A DNA stretch of 64,000 nucleotides from Schizochytrium sp. TIO01 (Eukaryota > Sar > Bigyra > Thraustochytrida > Thraustochytriidae), in assembly GCA_004764695.1 (NCBI GenBank), contig SMSO01000034.1:2302501-2366500 (forward strand), in the 5' to 3' direction. Made by a program: the position numbers and the translations under genes. Under the pieces are notes generated by a model, which was given only the letters and a program-made list of their open reading frames with translations, was not told where the DNA came from and ran no database searches. Below, piece by piece: positions 31,592 through 41,216 of this stretch. Numbering within the stretch: the stretch's first letter is position 1; each line of letters begins with the position of its first letter.

Positions 31592-33240
31592 TTTCTCGCC
31601 CCTGAATGAGCTACTTCAGCAAATCCAGTCGCGTGCTCGCCACGGCCTACGGCCCGTCTGCAGCTCCAATATCGTCACAAATATCTCACGTCTCGAATTC
31701 GCCGTGTGCTGCCGCAAGGTCTAATAGCTACAAGCCCCAAGCCGTTGTAATTTAAGCCTCGCGTGCAACTCGCAAAAAATAAATATGAAGCAGTCCGCAA
31801 GCATGCAAGTGCACCACTCCAGGACCATAACTCTGCCTTGCAAGCTTGGAAGTAGTCTTCCACACAAGTCTTGACGACTTTACTTGTAGGCAGCCTCTGA
31901 AGAGCCCATTCATCCCACATTCCCCTTCAAGAGTGCTTATACTATGAAAGCAAAGCGGGCGACGTCCTACTGTGCCTTAGCCAACTCCTACCCCTGCGCT
32001 AGGTGTACGTTGAGCGCGGACTAACTATCTTTTCGTCCCACTTCGTCGGTACCGGTTCCTGGACCATCGGTGAAACCCCGCCTCGCAAGTTTACCCGACG
32101 TGCGACTGGCTAAGACAGCGGGCACTTAGCATGTGTGTATGCCAATACTAATCCTCCTCCTCGTGATATTCGAGCGTGGCACGCCTGCTTCGAAGGCGGA
32201 GCACGGACAGTTCGACGCTCATAAGGCCAGGTTTATATCCATCGAGGCGGTGTCCACGTCTGCCGCCACGACTGCCTTCTTCAGCAGCCTCGGCGGCGAC
32301 CACGGCCAATCAGCCGGAATCAGCATATTAATACCCAGAGTTCCCCTGATTGGGGCCAATATGGCGGCGAATGAGTGGCAAACAAAGCCTCTAAAAGTTG
32401 CTTTGTTTTCCGCCTTTGAGAGGCAAAGAAACGGAGTTATGTATGGTATGATGAATGAATGAATGAATGTATGTATGTATGTATGCAGGAACGATCGATC
32501 GATCGACCGAGGAATTTGCAGTCGTCCTCGGGTCATGCGAAGCTGGCTTGTAGAAATATGGAGGGTCGGGAGCACGCTCAAACCGATCTACGACATGAAG
32601 GAATTGATCGTGAACTGTGAATTTTATGAAGTGAAGAGCACCTCTGTAAAATATGAATGAATGAATGAATGAATGAGTGAATGAATGAGATGATCTATAA
32701 ATGCAGTATCCGCAAGTGGGCTATTCACGGTACAAGTGAAGAATAGGCGAATGTTGGGTAGTAAATAGTGAAATAAATAAGTTAGTAATGGATTATCAAC
32801 TAACAATTCGTGGAGACTCGCGCACTCCAGTCAATTGACCAAGCGAGCGAATCGCTCAGCAGAATCCATCTGCGAAGACCGCCAGCGGCGCTGGCGGAGC
32901 TGATCGCCAGGTCAGCGGCCGACGAAGGCGGCTTGTCGAGGTGCAGAGCGTTTGCCTGCCTCGCGTGCGTGCTCGAACCCTCTCGACTCCGGTCTACTCG
33001 AGCTCGAGTTCGTTCATCATCTTAAATTGCTTCAGCTGGTGGCTTGAAGCTAGAGGCAAAGTTTGCCTTTCTTCATAGCATCGCTTCGCTTCGTTTTCGT
33101 TGCGTTGCGCGTGTTTGACTCAGGGGACTGACCAGATCAACTCACGTGGTTTGCCGCGTGATAGTTCTGGAGCTCGAATCGATTTCTGTGGTTGTCAGAT
33201 CGTTGCTGCAAAGTAGTATATATTTTGAGGCATTGGCACC
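31592..33240. promoter_or_regulatory. Divergent promoter region of the giant gene and RPA2
   Basis: 1.65 kb between two divergent ATGs. It contains GAAT-type runs at about 32448-32470 and 32653-32690, a TATG run at about 32466-32486, a TCGATCGATCGA run at about 32493-32506 and an AT tract TATATATTTT at 33217-33226, only 15 bases from the RPA2 ATG. That tract is too close to be a classical TATA box unless the 5' UTR is extremely short. No gene was found; frames here are under 121 codons and unremarkable. Confidence 0.55.
32653..32690. repeat. (GAAT)n microsatellite
   Basis: About nine GAAT/ATGA units with one GAGT variant, in the divergent promoter between the giant gene and RPA2. A similar GAAT/TATG run lies at about 32448-32486. 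The pair forms a direct repeat of the same motif 200 bases apart. Confidence 0.8.
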
Positions 33241-36200
33241 ATGATGGCCTACAAGACCCCCGAGCGCCCTGGGCGGCACAAGAAGTCGTCAGGATCTTCA
33301 GTGGTTTCCTCTTCTTCTCGGGTGTCTAGTTCTTCGCACAAGAGCAAGAAGAAGTCGCCTTCCTCTGGAATTCCTCGCACAAACCCTTCCTCCACCAACG
33401 AGTCGCTCCCAGACTATGAGAGCGTGGAGCTTCTCCAGGAGCTTGTCGCGCAGCACGTGGACTCCTTTAACTATGCTGTCACCGAGGGCCTTGCCTACGC
33501 CGTAAATGACATTGGTGCTCGCGAGATGATTTACGACGAGGATTTTGGTCGCAAGCTTCGCATATGGCTTGAGGATGTTTCCATTGGCGTGCCAACAAGA
33601 CCTCAAAGCGATACTCGCGATGATACTCGTATCTTTCCTTCCGAAGCTCGCGCGAGACACATCAACTATGGAGCCCCTCTCACAGCCACTGTTTGTTTCG
33701 AACAGGACGGCAGCGTCGTGCGTTTAAACCGAAACCTCGGCAACGTGCCCATCATGGTTGGCTCCAGCCGCTGCCACTTGCGTGGTCTCACTCCTGAGCA
33801 GATGACCCGTCGCCACGAGGACGCTACTGAGATGGGTGGATACTTTATCAGCAACGGTAACGAGCGTTGTGTCCGTCTTCTTCAGATCCCTCGCCGTAAC
33901 CACATCATGGCTCTCGAGCGTCCTTCTTTCAAGAAGCGTGGACCCATCTTCAGCACGAAGGCTGTCTCAATGCGTTGCGTTGGTCCCGATCAGGTCGGTT
34001 GCACACTTACCGTGCACTACCTCTTGGACGGTACTGCTATGGTCCGTCTGGGCATCCGTAAGGCCGAGTACTTCGTGCCTGCTATGCTCATTCTCAAGGC
34101 TCTTAAGCCCCCTATGGCCACCGATCGTGAAATTTACACAAGCATTTTGCGTGGTGCTCATTTGGACGGAGACACCTTCATTAGTGATCGTGTTGAGCTT
34201 TGTCTTCGTCAGGTTGCTGATCTTCGCCTTTTCACATCCCAGCAGTGCAGAGCTTACCTCGGATCTCAGTTCCGATCTGTTTTGTCAGAGACAACCCCGC
34301 TTATGTCCGACGAGGAGGCTGGTGAGGTACTCTTGAGGCGGTACGTCTTTATTCACTTGAACAACTACACGTCTCGGCCTCAGTCTCATGCTAGTGCTGA
34401 AGTCACTCCTGAGAGTGACGTCGAGGGCTTCCTGACCGATGATGAGATCGGCGAGGAGAAGTTCAACCTTCTGATTGAGATGCTCCGCAAACTGTTTGCC
34501 TTCGTCAGCGGTCGTGTCGGCTGCGATAACCCTGATGCACTCAACAACCACGAGCTGCTCCTTAGTGGTCACATGTACGGTATGATGCTCAAGGAGCGTC
34601 TTGAGCAGTACCTGATTGGCATTCGCAGTGCGATCTTTCGCGAGATTAACCTGTCGCAGAACAAGGCTACATTCTTGTCAAGCCTCGGTGAAAACGACCC
34701 CAAGATTCTGCGCCGCATGATGGACCGCCCAGTAGAAATTGGCAACAAGCTCTTCTACTTCATGGCAACCGGTAACCTCGTCACTGAGTCTGGTCTTGAC
34801 CTCATGCAGATTGCTGGTTACACCATCATTGCTGAGAAACTTAACCGCTTCCGTTACATGTCCCACTTCCGCTCTGTGCATCGTGGTCAGTTCTTTACGG
34901 AGATGAAGACCACCGCTGTGCGTAAACTTCTTCCCGAATCCTGGGGTTTTCTTTGCCCCGTCCACACTCCTGATGGTTCGCCCTGTGGTCTCTTGAACCA
35001 CATGTCCTCGCTCTGTGCAGTCGTAACTCACCACCCGCGTGGTGGTGGACCTATGCAGGGCTACAAGGCAGCTTCAAGCCAGCTTGTCCTCGAAAACAGC
35101 GCTCGCAAGAAGGCTAAGCAGCGGAGCCGTTCGTCGGGATCCACAGTCACCTCGTTGACCCCCTCTTTGGTTTCTGAGCAGGCAAACAGCTTGCTTTCGC
35201 CATTGGCAGAGCTCGTTAAGAACCTTGTCGCTTGGGGAGTTTCACCATCGGGTCCGCGTAGCCCTGGACTCGTGGCACCTTACAACTTCTACCCTGTCAT
35301 GGTGGATGGCCGCCTTATTGGATATGCTCCCGATACTCTTTTGGCCAAGTCAATTGTGCCTCGTCTTCGCCGTGCTAAGACTGTTGCGCTTGGAGTCAAC
35401 GCTGTTGAGGTACTTCAAAAGGGCATTCAGTTTTTCCCGACGTCGCAGTACCTTCGCGACTGCATTGAGGATCCCCACCGCCACTATGCTGCTACTCTTG
35501 AGGTCTGCTACATCCCAGAAGGTGCTCGTGGTGGCGCATACCCTGGTCTGTACTTGTTCACTGGTGCTGCTCGTATGCTGCGCCCTGTGGTTCACCTTGA
35601 GAGTGGATTCATTGAATTGATTGGACCTCTTGCGCAGACCTTTATGGAAATCGCCGTTCGCCCTGAGGAAGTGCGTCTTGGCGTTGATACGCACGTGGAG
35701 ATTTGGCCGACTAGTATGCTCAGTATCGTTGCCAGCATGACCCCTTTCTCAGACTTTAACCAGTCCCCACGTAACATGTACCAGTGCCAGATGGCTAAGC
35801 AAACCCTGGGTTCTCCGGCCCACAACTACCGCTGGCGTACGGATAACAAGCTGTACCGCATCAAGACACCTCAGGCACCCCTGACCCAAAACTCGAACCA
35901 TGGTACATTTCAAATGGATGAGTACCCACAAGGTACGAACTCCGTCGTCGCTGTGATTTCCTACACTGGTTACGATATGGAGGATGCCATGATTATCAAC
36001 AAGAGCTCCTATGATCGTGGCTTTGCGCATGCTTGCGTGTACAAAACCAAGATTTTGGACGTTGCCAAGAGGGATCGTCGTGGTCGCTCTGCGCCCATCA
36101 CCCAGTTCTTCTCCAACAGGCACCCCGGTACCGGTCTCTTGGTGACCGATAAACTTGACATTGACGGTTTGCCGTGGATCGGCCAGCGCCTGACCAGTGG

Positions 36201-37164
36201 TGATCCCATTGCCTGCGTTGTGGATAGTGAAAAGAAGACTGCTCGTTTAGAGAAGTTCAAGGATACCGAAGACGCAACTGTTGACCAGATCCGTCTGCTC
36301 GGCATTGACGGCGAGGGCGCTGCGGAGGGTCCTCGTCTGGTAAGTATCACATTGCGCTACGAACGTAACCCTACGGTTGGTGATAAGTTCGCTTCGCGCC
36401 ACGGTCAAAAGGGTGTCTGTAGTGTTCTCTGGCCCCAGGAGGACATGCCCTTCACGGAGTCCGGTATGACTCCCGATACTATTATTAACCCGCACGCTTT
36501 CCCGTCCCGTATGACTATCGGTATGTTGATTGAGTCCATGGCTGGCAAGGCTGGAGCGCTCCACGGCGTCTACCAGGATGCTACTCCTTTCGCTATGCAG
36601 GGTGATGAGGAAGGCAAGACTGCAATTGACCACTTTGGTGCACAGCTTGCCCGCGCGGGTTACAACTACTACGGTTCAGAGCCCTTGTACTCTGGTACCC
36701 AGGGTACTGAGATGCAGGCTGATATTTACATTGGTCTTGTGTACTACCAACGTCTGCGTCACATGGTTTCCGATAAGTCTCAGGTGCGTGCTTTGGGATC
36801 TGTTGACCCTGTGACCCGTCAGCCCGTCAAGGGTCGTAAGCGTGGTGGTGGTGTTCGTTTTGGTGAGATGGAGCGCGATTCCTTGCTTGCCCACGGTACC
36901 TCCTTTATCATGCGCGATCGTCTTCTCATGAGCAGTGATCGTCACTACGCTTACGTCTGCTGTGGCACCATCCTTGGTGTGGCAAACGACAAGTCCAAGT
37001 CTGCTGACTCGAACGGCTTTGGCAACTCCAATGCCCCGGCAACCATGAAGTGCAACAAGTGTGGTCGCACTGACCAGTGGTATACCACAACGATCCCCTT
37101 CGTCTTCCGCTACCTGACCAATGAGTTGGCTGCCATGGGTATCAAGATCGAGATCACCAAATAA
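33241..37164 (+). CDS. RPA2: DNA-directed RNA polymerase I second-largest subunit (RPA2/RPA135)
   Basis: 1307 residues from the first of two adjacent ATGs (context ACC-ATG). Pol I rather than Pol II or III is indicated by VPIMVGSSRCHLRGL, LLQIPRRNHIMALERPSFKK and the HYLLDGTAMVRLGIRKAEYF region. Hallmarks include LLPESWGFLCPVHTPDGSPC, the hybrid-binding motif GYDMEDAMIINKSSYDRG (910-927), GDKFASRHGQKG (about 1047) and a C-terminal zinc site with Cys at about 1240-1241 (CCGTIL) and 1271-1274 (CNKC). It is somewhat longer than usual because of a Ser/Lys-rich N-terminal tail (about 12-55) and an insert around 620-675 (SARKKAKQRSRSSGS...). It forms the catalytic half of Pol I with RPA1 in the nucleolus and transcribes the large rRNA precursor. 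Codon use is strongly biased, as expected for high expression. Divergent from the giant gene. Confidence 0.95.
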   Translation: MMAYKTPERPGRHKKSSGSSVVSSSSRVSSSSHKSKKKSPSSGIPRTNPSSTNESLPDYESVELLQELVAQHVDSFNYAVTEGLAYAVNDIGAREMIYDEDFGRKLRIWLEDVSIGVPTRPQSDTRDDTRIFPSEARARHINYGAPLTATVCFEQDGSVVRLNRNLGNVPIMVGSSRCHLRGLTPEQMTRRHEDATEMGGYFISNGNERCVRLLQIPRRNHIMALERPSFKKRGPIFSTKAVSMRCVGPDQVGCTLTVHYLLDGTAMVRLGIRKAEYFVPAMLILKALKPPMATDREIYTSILRGAHLDGDTFISDRVELCLRQVADLRLFTSQQCRAYLGSQFRSVLSETTPLMSDEEAGEVLLRRYVFIHLNNYTSRPQSHASAEVTPESDVEGFLTDDEIGEEKFNLLIEMLRKLFAFVSGRVGCDNPDALNNHELLLSGHMYGMMLKERLEQYLIGIRSAIFREINLSQNKATFLSSLGENDPKILRRMMDRPVEIGNKLFYFMATGNLVTESGLDLMQIAGYTIIAEKLNRFRYMSHFRSVHRGQFFTEMKTTAVRKLLPESWGFLCPVHTPDGSPCGLLNHMSSLCAVVTHHPRGGGPMQGYKAASSQLVLENSARKKAKQRSRSSGSTVTSLTPSLVSEQANSLLSPLAELVKNLVAWGVSPSGPRSPGLVAPYNFYPVMVDGRLIGYAPDTLLAKSIVPRLRRAKTVALGVNAVEVLQKGIQFFPTSQYLRDCIEDPHRHYAATLEVCYIPEGARGGAYPGLYLFTGAARMLRPVVHLESGFIELIGPLAQTFMEIAVRPEEVRLGVDTHVEIWPTSMLSIVASMTPFSDFNQSPRNMYQCQMAKQTLGSPAHNYRWRTDNKLYRIKTPQAPLTQNSNHGTFQMDEYPQGTNSVVAVISYTGYDMEDAMIINKSSYDRGFAHACVYKTKILDVAKRDRRGRSAPITQFFSNRHPGTGLLVTDKLDIDGLPWIGQRLTSGDPIACVVDSEKKTARLEKFKDTEDATVDQIRLLGIDGEGAAEGPRLVSITLRYERNPTVGDKFASRHGQKGVCSVLWPQEDMPFTESGMTPDTIINPHAFPSRMTIGMLIESMAGKAGALHGVYQDATPFAMQGDEEGKTAIDHFGAQLARAGYNYYGSEPLYSGTQGTEMQADIYIGLVYYQRLRHMVSDKSQVRALGSVDPVTRQPVKGRKRGGGVRFGEMERDSLLAHGTSFIMRDRLLMSSDRHYAYVCCGTILGVANDKSKSADSNGFGNSNAPATMKCNKCGRTDQWYTTTIPFVFRYLTNELAAMGIKIEITK

Positions 37165-37195
37165 TAAGTGAGAAAGCGAAGCAACTCACTTATTA
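37162..37195 (+). terminator. Perfect 11-bp hairpin beginning at the RPA2 stop codon
   Basis: TAATAAGTGAG (37162-37172) pairs perfectly with CTCACTTATTA (37185-37195) across a 12-base loop. The first three bases of the stem are the RPA2 stop codon, and a second in-frame TAA follows within the stem. None of the other gene 3' ends in the window shows a comparable stem. It could act in 3'-end formation, mRNA stability or translation termination. Confidence 0.45.
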
Positions 37196-38395
37196 GATTA
37201 GAAAAAAGAAATCTCGAGCTAAGAAGCCCGTTCCATCTGTGTTGAGATTCTCCATTTACAAACAAATCATGGAGTAGCCAATGCTGATGCAGAGTGGTTA
37301 TCAGCTTCCTTGACTTCGCAACTTCGTGTTGGTCTTGCTTGCTGTAGTCCGGATTATCACGTCCTGTGAGAGTGCTCTCTACATCAACGCTCGACCCTAA
37401 CATTAAAAAAACACTCGGTGTCAATACGAGCATAGTACTCCAACCACTAGTGCTATCCCGTGTAGTACCACTTACGCCTAACTTTGACATGCAAAGCAAA
37501 TGCTTTGAGATTGCCAAACCCTATTTTTCTCAGTTGGCTTTCCCCCAAACGTTTGCTTTACCGTCAATCCCAATGCACAGACTTATAATACGCAAAAATG
37601 AATTCAATTCTTTCAATTTCTCTAGAACATTTTGTATTTCTTAATATCGTGGGGGTTTGAATATCTCGATGTCTTTTCGGGGTAATTTCACTGCTTGACA
37701 ATTCTTTGCAGAGAGTTGCTTTCGATAGAAATAACTAAGGGAATTTCTTGGAGGCCGGTCAGGCATAAGTATCTTCTTAAAATTTTAGATAGGGACAGAC
37801 AAAAATGTTTTCCAGCAAATAGAGATCCGAGTATTTAGTGCCCCCTTGACAAGTCTAGCTTATCCTTTCCTCTGCAACCACTGACACCAGATAAACAAAA
37901 ACAAATACGATATATTTTGGGAAAATGATTTCCAGCATAGCCTTGATGGCGCAGCAGCCCCAAATTGGTGAATTAGTAAGCTTGGATACACTTTTAAAGG
38001 AATACCCCCAAACCATGTGAAAACCAACTTCCTTTGTTGAGACGTAGGTATTCTTGAACGCACCATTTCTGTAGGCTCGTATGGATTAAGTCTCGTTTGC
38101 AAGCGGATTGCTTCACATGCTACGGACAAGATAACCTCAAGTCTAGACCTGCCAGAACTCATTTTCACCAGAGCCACCCTTTAAAAGCGTTGTTTCTAGG
38201 TAGTAGGTAGGTAGGTACACTCGTATTGGGTACTCCAAACACTGCATTTCTGGAAAGCTGGTATTGCCTCATAACCACTCGTTGCGTGAAAGCTTTCCTG
38301 AATACAAATAGAACGCTTTGGCGTCTGAAGAACATCAGCTGGCAAAACTTTTGAAGATACATAGCAATCTTATAACAAACATTTTTATTTATTTA

Positions 38396-38406
38396 TTTAT
38401 TTATTT
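38396..38406. repeat. (TTTA)n core of an AT island
   Basis: TTTA/TTTT units start near 38382 and run to about 38410. The AT island continues to about 38600 with ATAA and TAAT units and a TATATATATTTTAA stretch. It is similar in style to AT islands at 12.3, 12.7, 13.8, 48.3, 54.1 and 58.9 kb. It holds no coding potential. Confidence 0.55.
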
Positions 38407-39426
38407 TTTAAGGCCTACTATAAAAACTTTAAACTTTAAAAAACGTTCTACGTCTTGAGAAAGAACTTTTCTAATCTAATCCCCCCACATATTATGATTT
38501 TGAAAAAAAACTATATATATTTTAATAATTGTTTTAAATAAATATGTAAATAAATAATAATAACAACTTGATCAATAGTAATAATAAACTAAGCAAACGT
38601 TAGAGAACTCGAAAGAAAAGAAAAGAACTTTTTCCCTTTTCACAATTTTTCCAGGGCTCCCAAAATAGTCAACTAACCTCCATTGAATACAATTCATTAA
38701 AAAACAAAAGGCCGCCTGCCACTATTCCAAGAAAGAACGCCTTCAAGCGTCAGCACATGTATCTCGGCCCTTCCTGCAACAAACGCTCCGCATCATGAAT
38801 CGAAAACATAAACGTGAACCCAAACATCATCTTTAATCATCATAACAACAAACAAAAAATGAAATCGCCAGCACACTTGACAAAATTAGGCCCTGGCCAA
38901 GATTCGATTTTCGGTAGTCTCCAGCTACCGCAAACCATAGCACTTGCCTCCGTACGACCGTCTGTCTGTTCAGATTCGTTTCGTTTCTCTTTAGCGCTGT
39001 GAGTCTTTGCGCGTGAACTTCGAAGCAGAGGCGCTTTTGCGCTAAATCATCGTACGCTCCTGCGCCAATCGATCGCCACGCCCTGACTCCGCTTCCGCCG
39101 TCTTCGAGGCTTCGGCGGCCGTCCTTTGGTGTGGCCGAGACCTCTCGCTTCCAGGTCAACACCGGTTTGCCTCGCTTGGGTGGCTGCCGGAAAGCCTCAA
39201 TTAAATCGAGCCTCAATCGACCTCAAATCGAGCCTCAAAGCGCTCGATACCCATCGCTTCGTTCTTTCACGCACGCACTCATTCACTCACTCTCTCACTC
39301 GTTCAACCAAACAATCAACCAACGAACCAACGAACCAATGAAAGAATGAACGAGACGCGACAAGCACCGCTGAGGCGCATCAGAAGCAAGCAAGCTCCCG
39401 GAGTATTTGTGGGCTCTAAAGAATTA

Positions 39427-39452
39427 AGAAGAAGAAGAAGAAGAAGAAGAAA
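39427..39452. repeat. (GAA)n microsatellite
   Basis: About eight uninterrupted AAG/GAA units. An equivalent array lies at 49151-49185. Both are intergenic. Confidence 0.85.
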
Positions 39453-39513
39453 TCGAGCGCCGCATTAAAGAGCAGCCAATAACGCCTCGAGCGATGCAGG
39501 AGCTCTTGCAGTT

Positions 39514-39542
39514 CTTGCTTGCTTGCTTGCTTGCTTGCTTGC
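39514..39542. repeat. (CTTG)n microsatellite
   Basis: About seven uninterrupted CTTG/GCTT units, directly before the minisatellite at 39561. Shorter CTTG runs recur near 41047-41060. Confidence 0.85.
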
Positions 39543-39560
39543 CGAAGGGGCTCTTATCGT

Positions 39561-39838
39561 TCAATGCATTTTAATAGTTGCAGTGATCGCATCGGATTAC
39601 ATTCCAATAGTTGCAGTGATTGCATTTAATTGCATTATATTTCAACAGTTGCAGTGATTGCATTTAATTGCATTCCATTTCAATAGTTGCAGTGATTGCA
39701 TTTCACTGCATTCCATTTCAATAGTTTCATTGCACTTGAATAATTGCAATCAGTGCAATAACTGCATCGCACTTCAATAACTGCATCGCACTTCAATAAT
39801 TGCATTGCACTTCAATAACTGCAACAATTGCAATGACT
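39561..39838. repeat. Degenerate two-tier minisatellite
   Basis: The left part (39561-39725) has about four imperfect copies of a roughly 40-46 base unit built around AATAGTTGCAGTGATTGCAT followed by a TTGCATTCCATTTC-like half. The right part (39727-39830) has four to five copies of a roughly 19-base unit, CTTCAATAACTGCATCGCA. Both share the TTGCA/TGCAA core, so the second may derive from the first. The CAATnnTTGCA words can pair within and between units. Confidence 0.75.
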
Positions 39839-40250
39839 GCACCTCCACCAAACTGCTCAAAGTGCGCGCGCGATAGCTCTACCTTTCGAGCATTGAGCAT
39901 GCCGACTCAGACTGCTCTGCTTAGCATACACAATGCATCTGTCCCGGCGCAGAAAGAAAGAATGAAAGAAGATGCAGTCGGTACACACCCAAGTGCTTCA
40001 TGCGCATCTACTGCCACTGTAACCGATGCAAGTGTGTGCCCAGAGTTGGCGCTGGGTCACGCCCAGTATAGCAGCGTGCACCTTACCGGTAGCAGAGCAG
40101 TGTCCATTAGGCTGACCAATCAGAGCGCGCTTCGGTGTAGAAGGTGACAGCTTTAGAACTGAACACCCACAGCGGGCACGGGAACCGCATCTTGAAGGTG
40201 CCAAAGGTCTCAGGACATGGTCCTACCGCGCGAGCGTAGAGAAGAACTGC

Positions 40251-40427
40251 ATGAGAAATCTCTTGGGGCTGCAGAAAGTACGTTTGCTCAAGGCCTACTT
40301 AGTGGAGGACGCCGCCGCCAAAGCTAAGGAACTGAACATCCTGAACGGGGATTTGGAAATTCACGACTGTGATTGCAACGGAAGAGAATGGGGTTTTACA
40401 ACTTCAGGTCTGAACGCTGTGTTCTGA
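40251..40427 (+). CDS. Possible small protein or terminal exon (58 aa from ATG; open frame from 40116)
   Basis: The frame is open for 103 codons from 40116 to a TGA at 40425-40427. The first ATG is at 40251 and gives 58 residues (MRNLLGLQKVRLLKAYLVED...). The composition looks protein-like, with an Ala/Lys/Glu helix and a CxC motif in IHDCDCNG. The upstream part of the frame has no ATG and could be reached by splicing after a CAG/TAG near 40139. A second frame (ATG at 39833, stop at 40145-40147) precedes it in another phase and carries a CSKC motif. I recognise neither. This is a weak candidate, mentioned because it is the best unassigned frame in the intergenic DNA. Confidence 0.2.
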   Translation: MRNLLGLQKVRLLKAYLVEDAAAKAKELNILNGDLEIHDCDCNGREWGFTTSGLNAVF

Positions 40428-41216
40428 AGATTCGGTCTTGAAAATAACTCAGGTTCGATTGGCTCTTCCTCTGATTGTGCAACTCTCCACATGAACGGTT
40501 CTAGTGTAACGGGAATTTACAACGTTTTCCAAACGGTCATGTGCTTCGACCAGTACGGTGCTGTTCTGAAAAGGATAGAAGCTACAGAGTGAACTTTTGA
40601 ATGCAGGTAATAAATATGCCATGTAAGATTGATGCACTGCTCTCGATCGATAAGTCATGGTGCGTTCTGATGAGGATTAACAGAAAAAGTAATTATATTA
40701 TTCAAATTGTGCAGTCTTGTAATTTCTGATTTGATTTTTTATACTAATTTTGCAGACTTCAAGCCACAGATGTCCCAGAAAGGTGCTGTGGCTATTACTA
40801 CTACTACTACGAAGATTTCTAGAGGAGATATGAATGATGCGCAATAGATACAGGGTATGGTGAACTGGATCAGCTAAAGAGCATATTGAAGCGCAAGGTC
40901 GCGCGACGGGTCACTTGAGACAATGTTCTTATCAAAAGTGTCCGTATAACATGTATGCTTTCGTGCGCAGCAGCAGAGGCAGGTTTTATACATACATACA
41001 TTCATTCGTTCATTCATTCGTTCGTGCGTCTGAATAACACTTCAGCTTGCTTGCTTGCTCACATTTTAACATGCGAGTGCTTGTTTTTTGTTTTCCTTCT
41101 ATAGATAAAGTGCATAAGATGTTTGTTTCCTTGTTGGCTGTTTACTGGCATGCACTTGTATTATTGATTTTTCTTGCTTGCATGCTAACTTCTGTGAAAT
41201 ATCTGGTTTATTTGAT

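Larger units (their letters stand above)
37165..41216. other. Convergent intergenic region (4.1 kb) between RPA2 and the phosphatase-kinase fusion
   Basis: Both flanking genes end here. Contents: the RPA2 stop hairpin; a TAGG run near 38203-38217; an AT island with (TTTA) units at about 38370-38600; GAA and CTTG arrays at 39427-39542; a degenerate minisatellite at 39561-39838; a possible small coding segment at 40116-40427; and CATT/TTCG tetranucleotide runs near 40990-41030. The remainder shows nothing recognisable. Confidence 0.5.

Noticed and set aside
33217-33226. TATATATTTT as a TATA box for RPA2
   Set aside because: Only 15 bases from the ATG; a normal TATA-to-start distance would put transcription inside the coding region.
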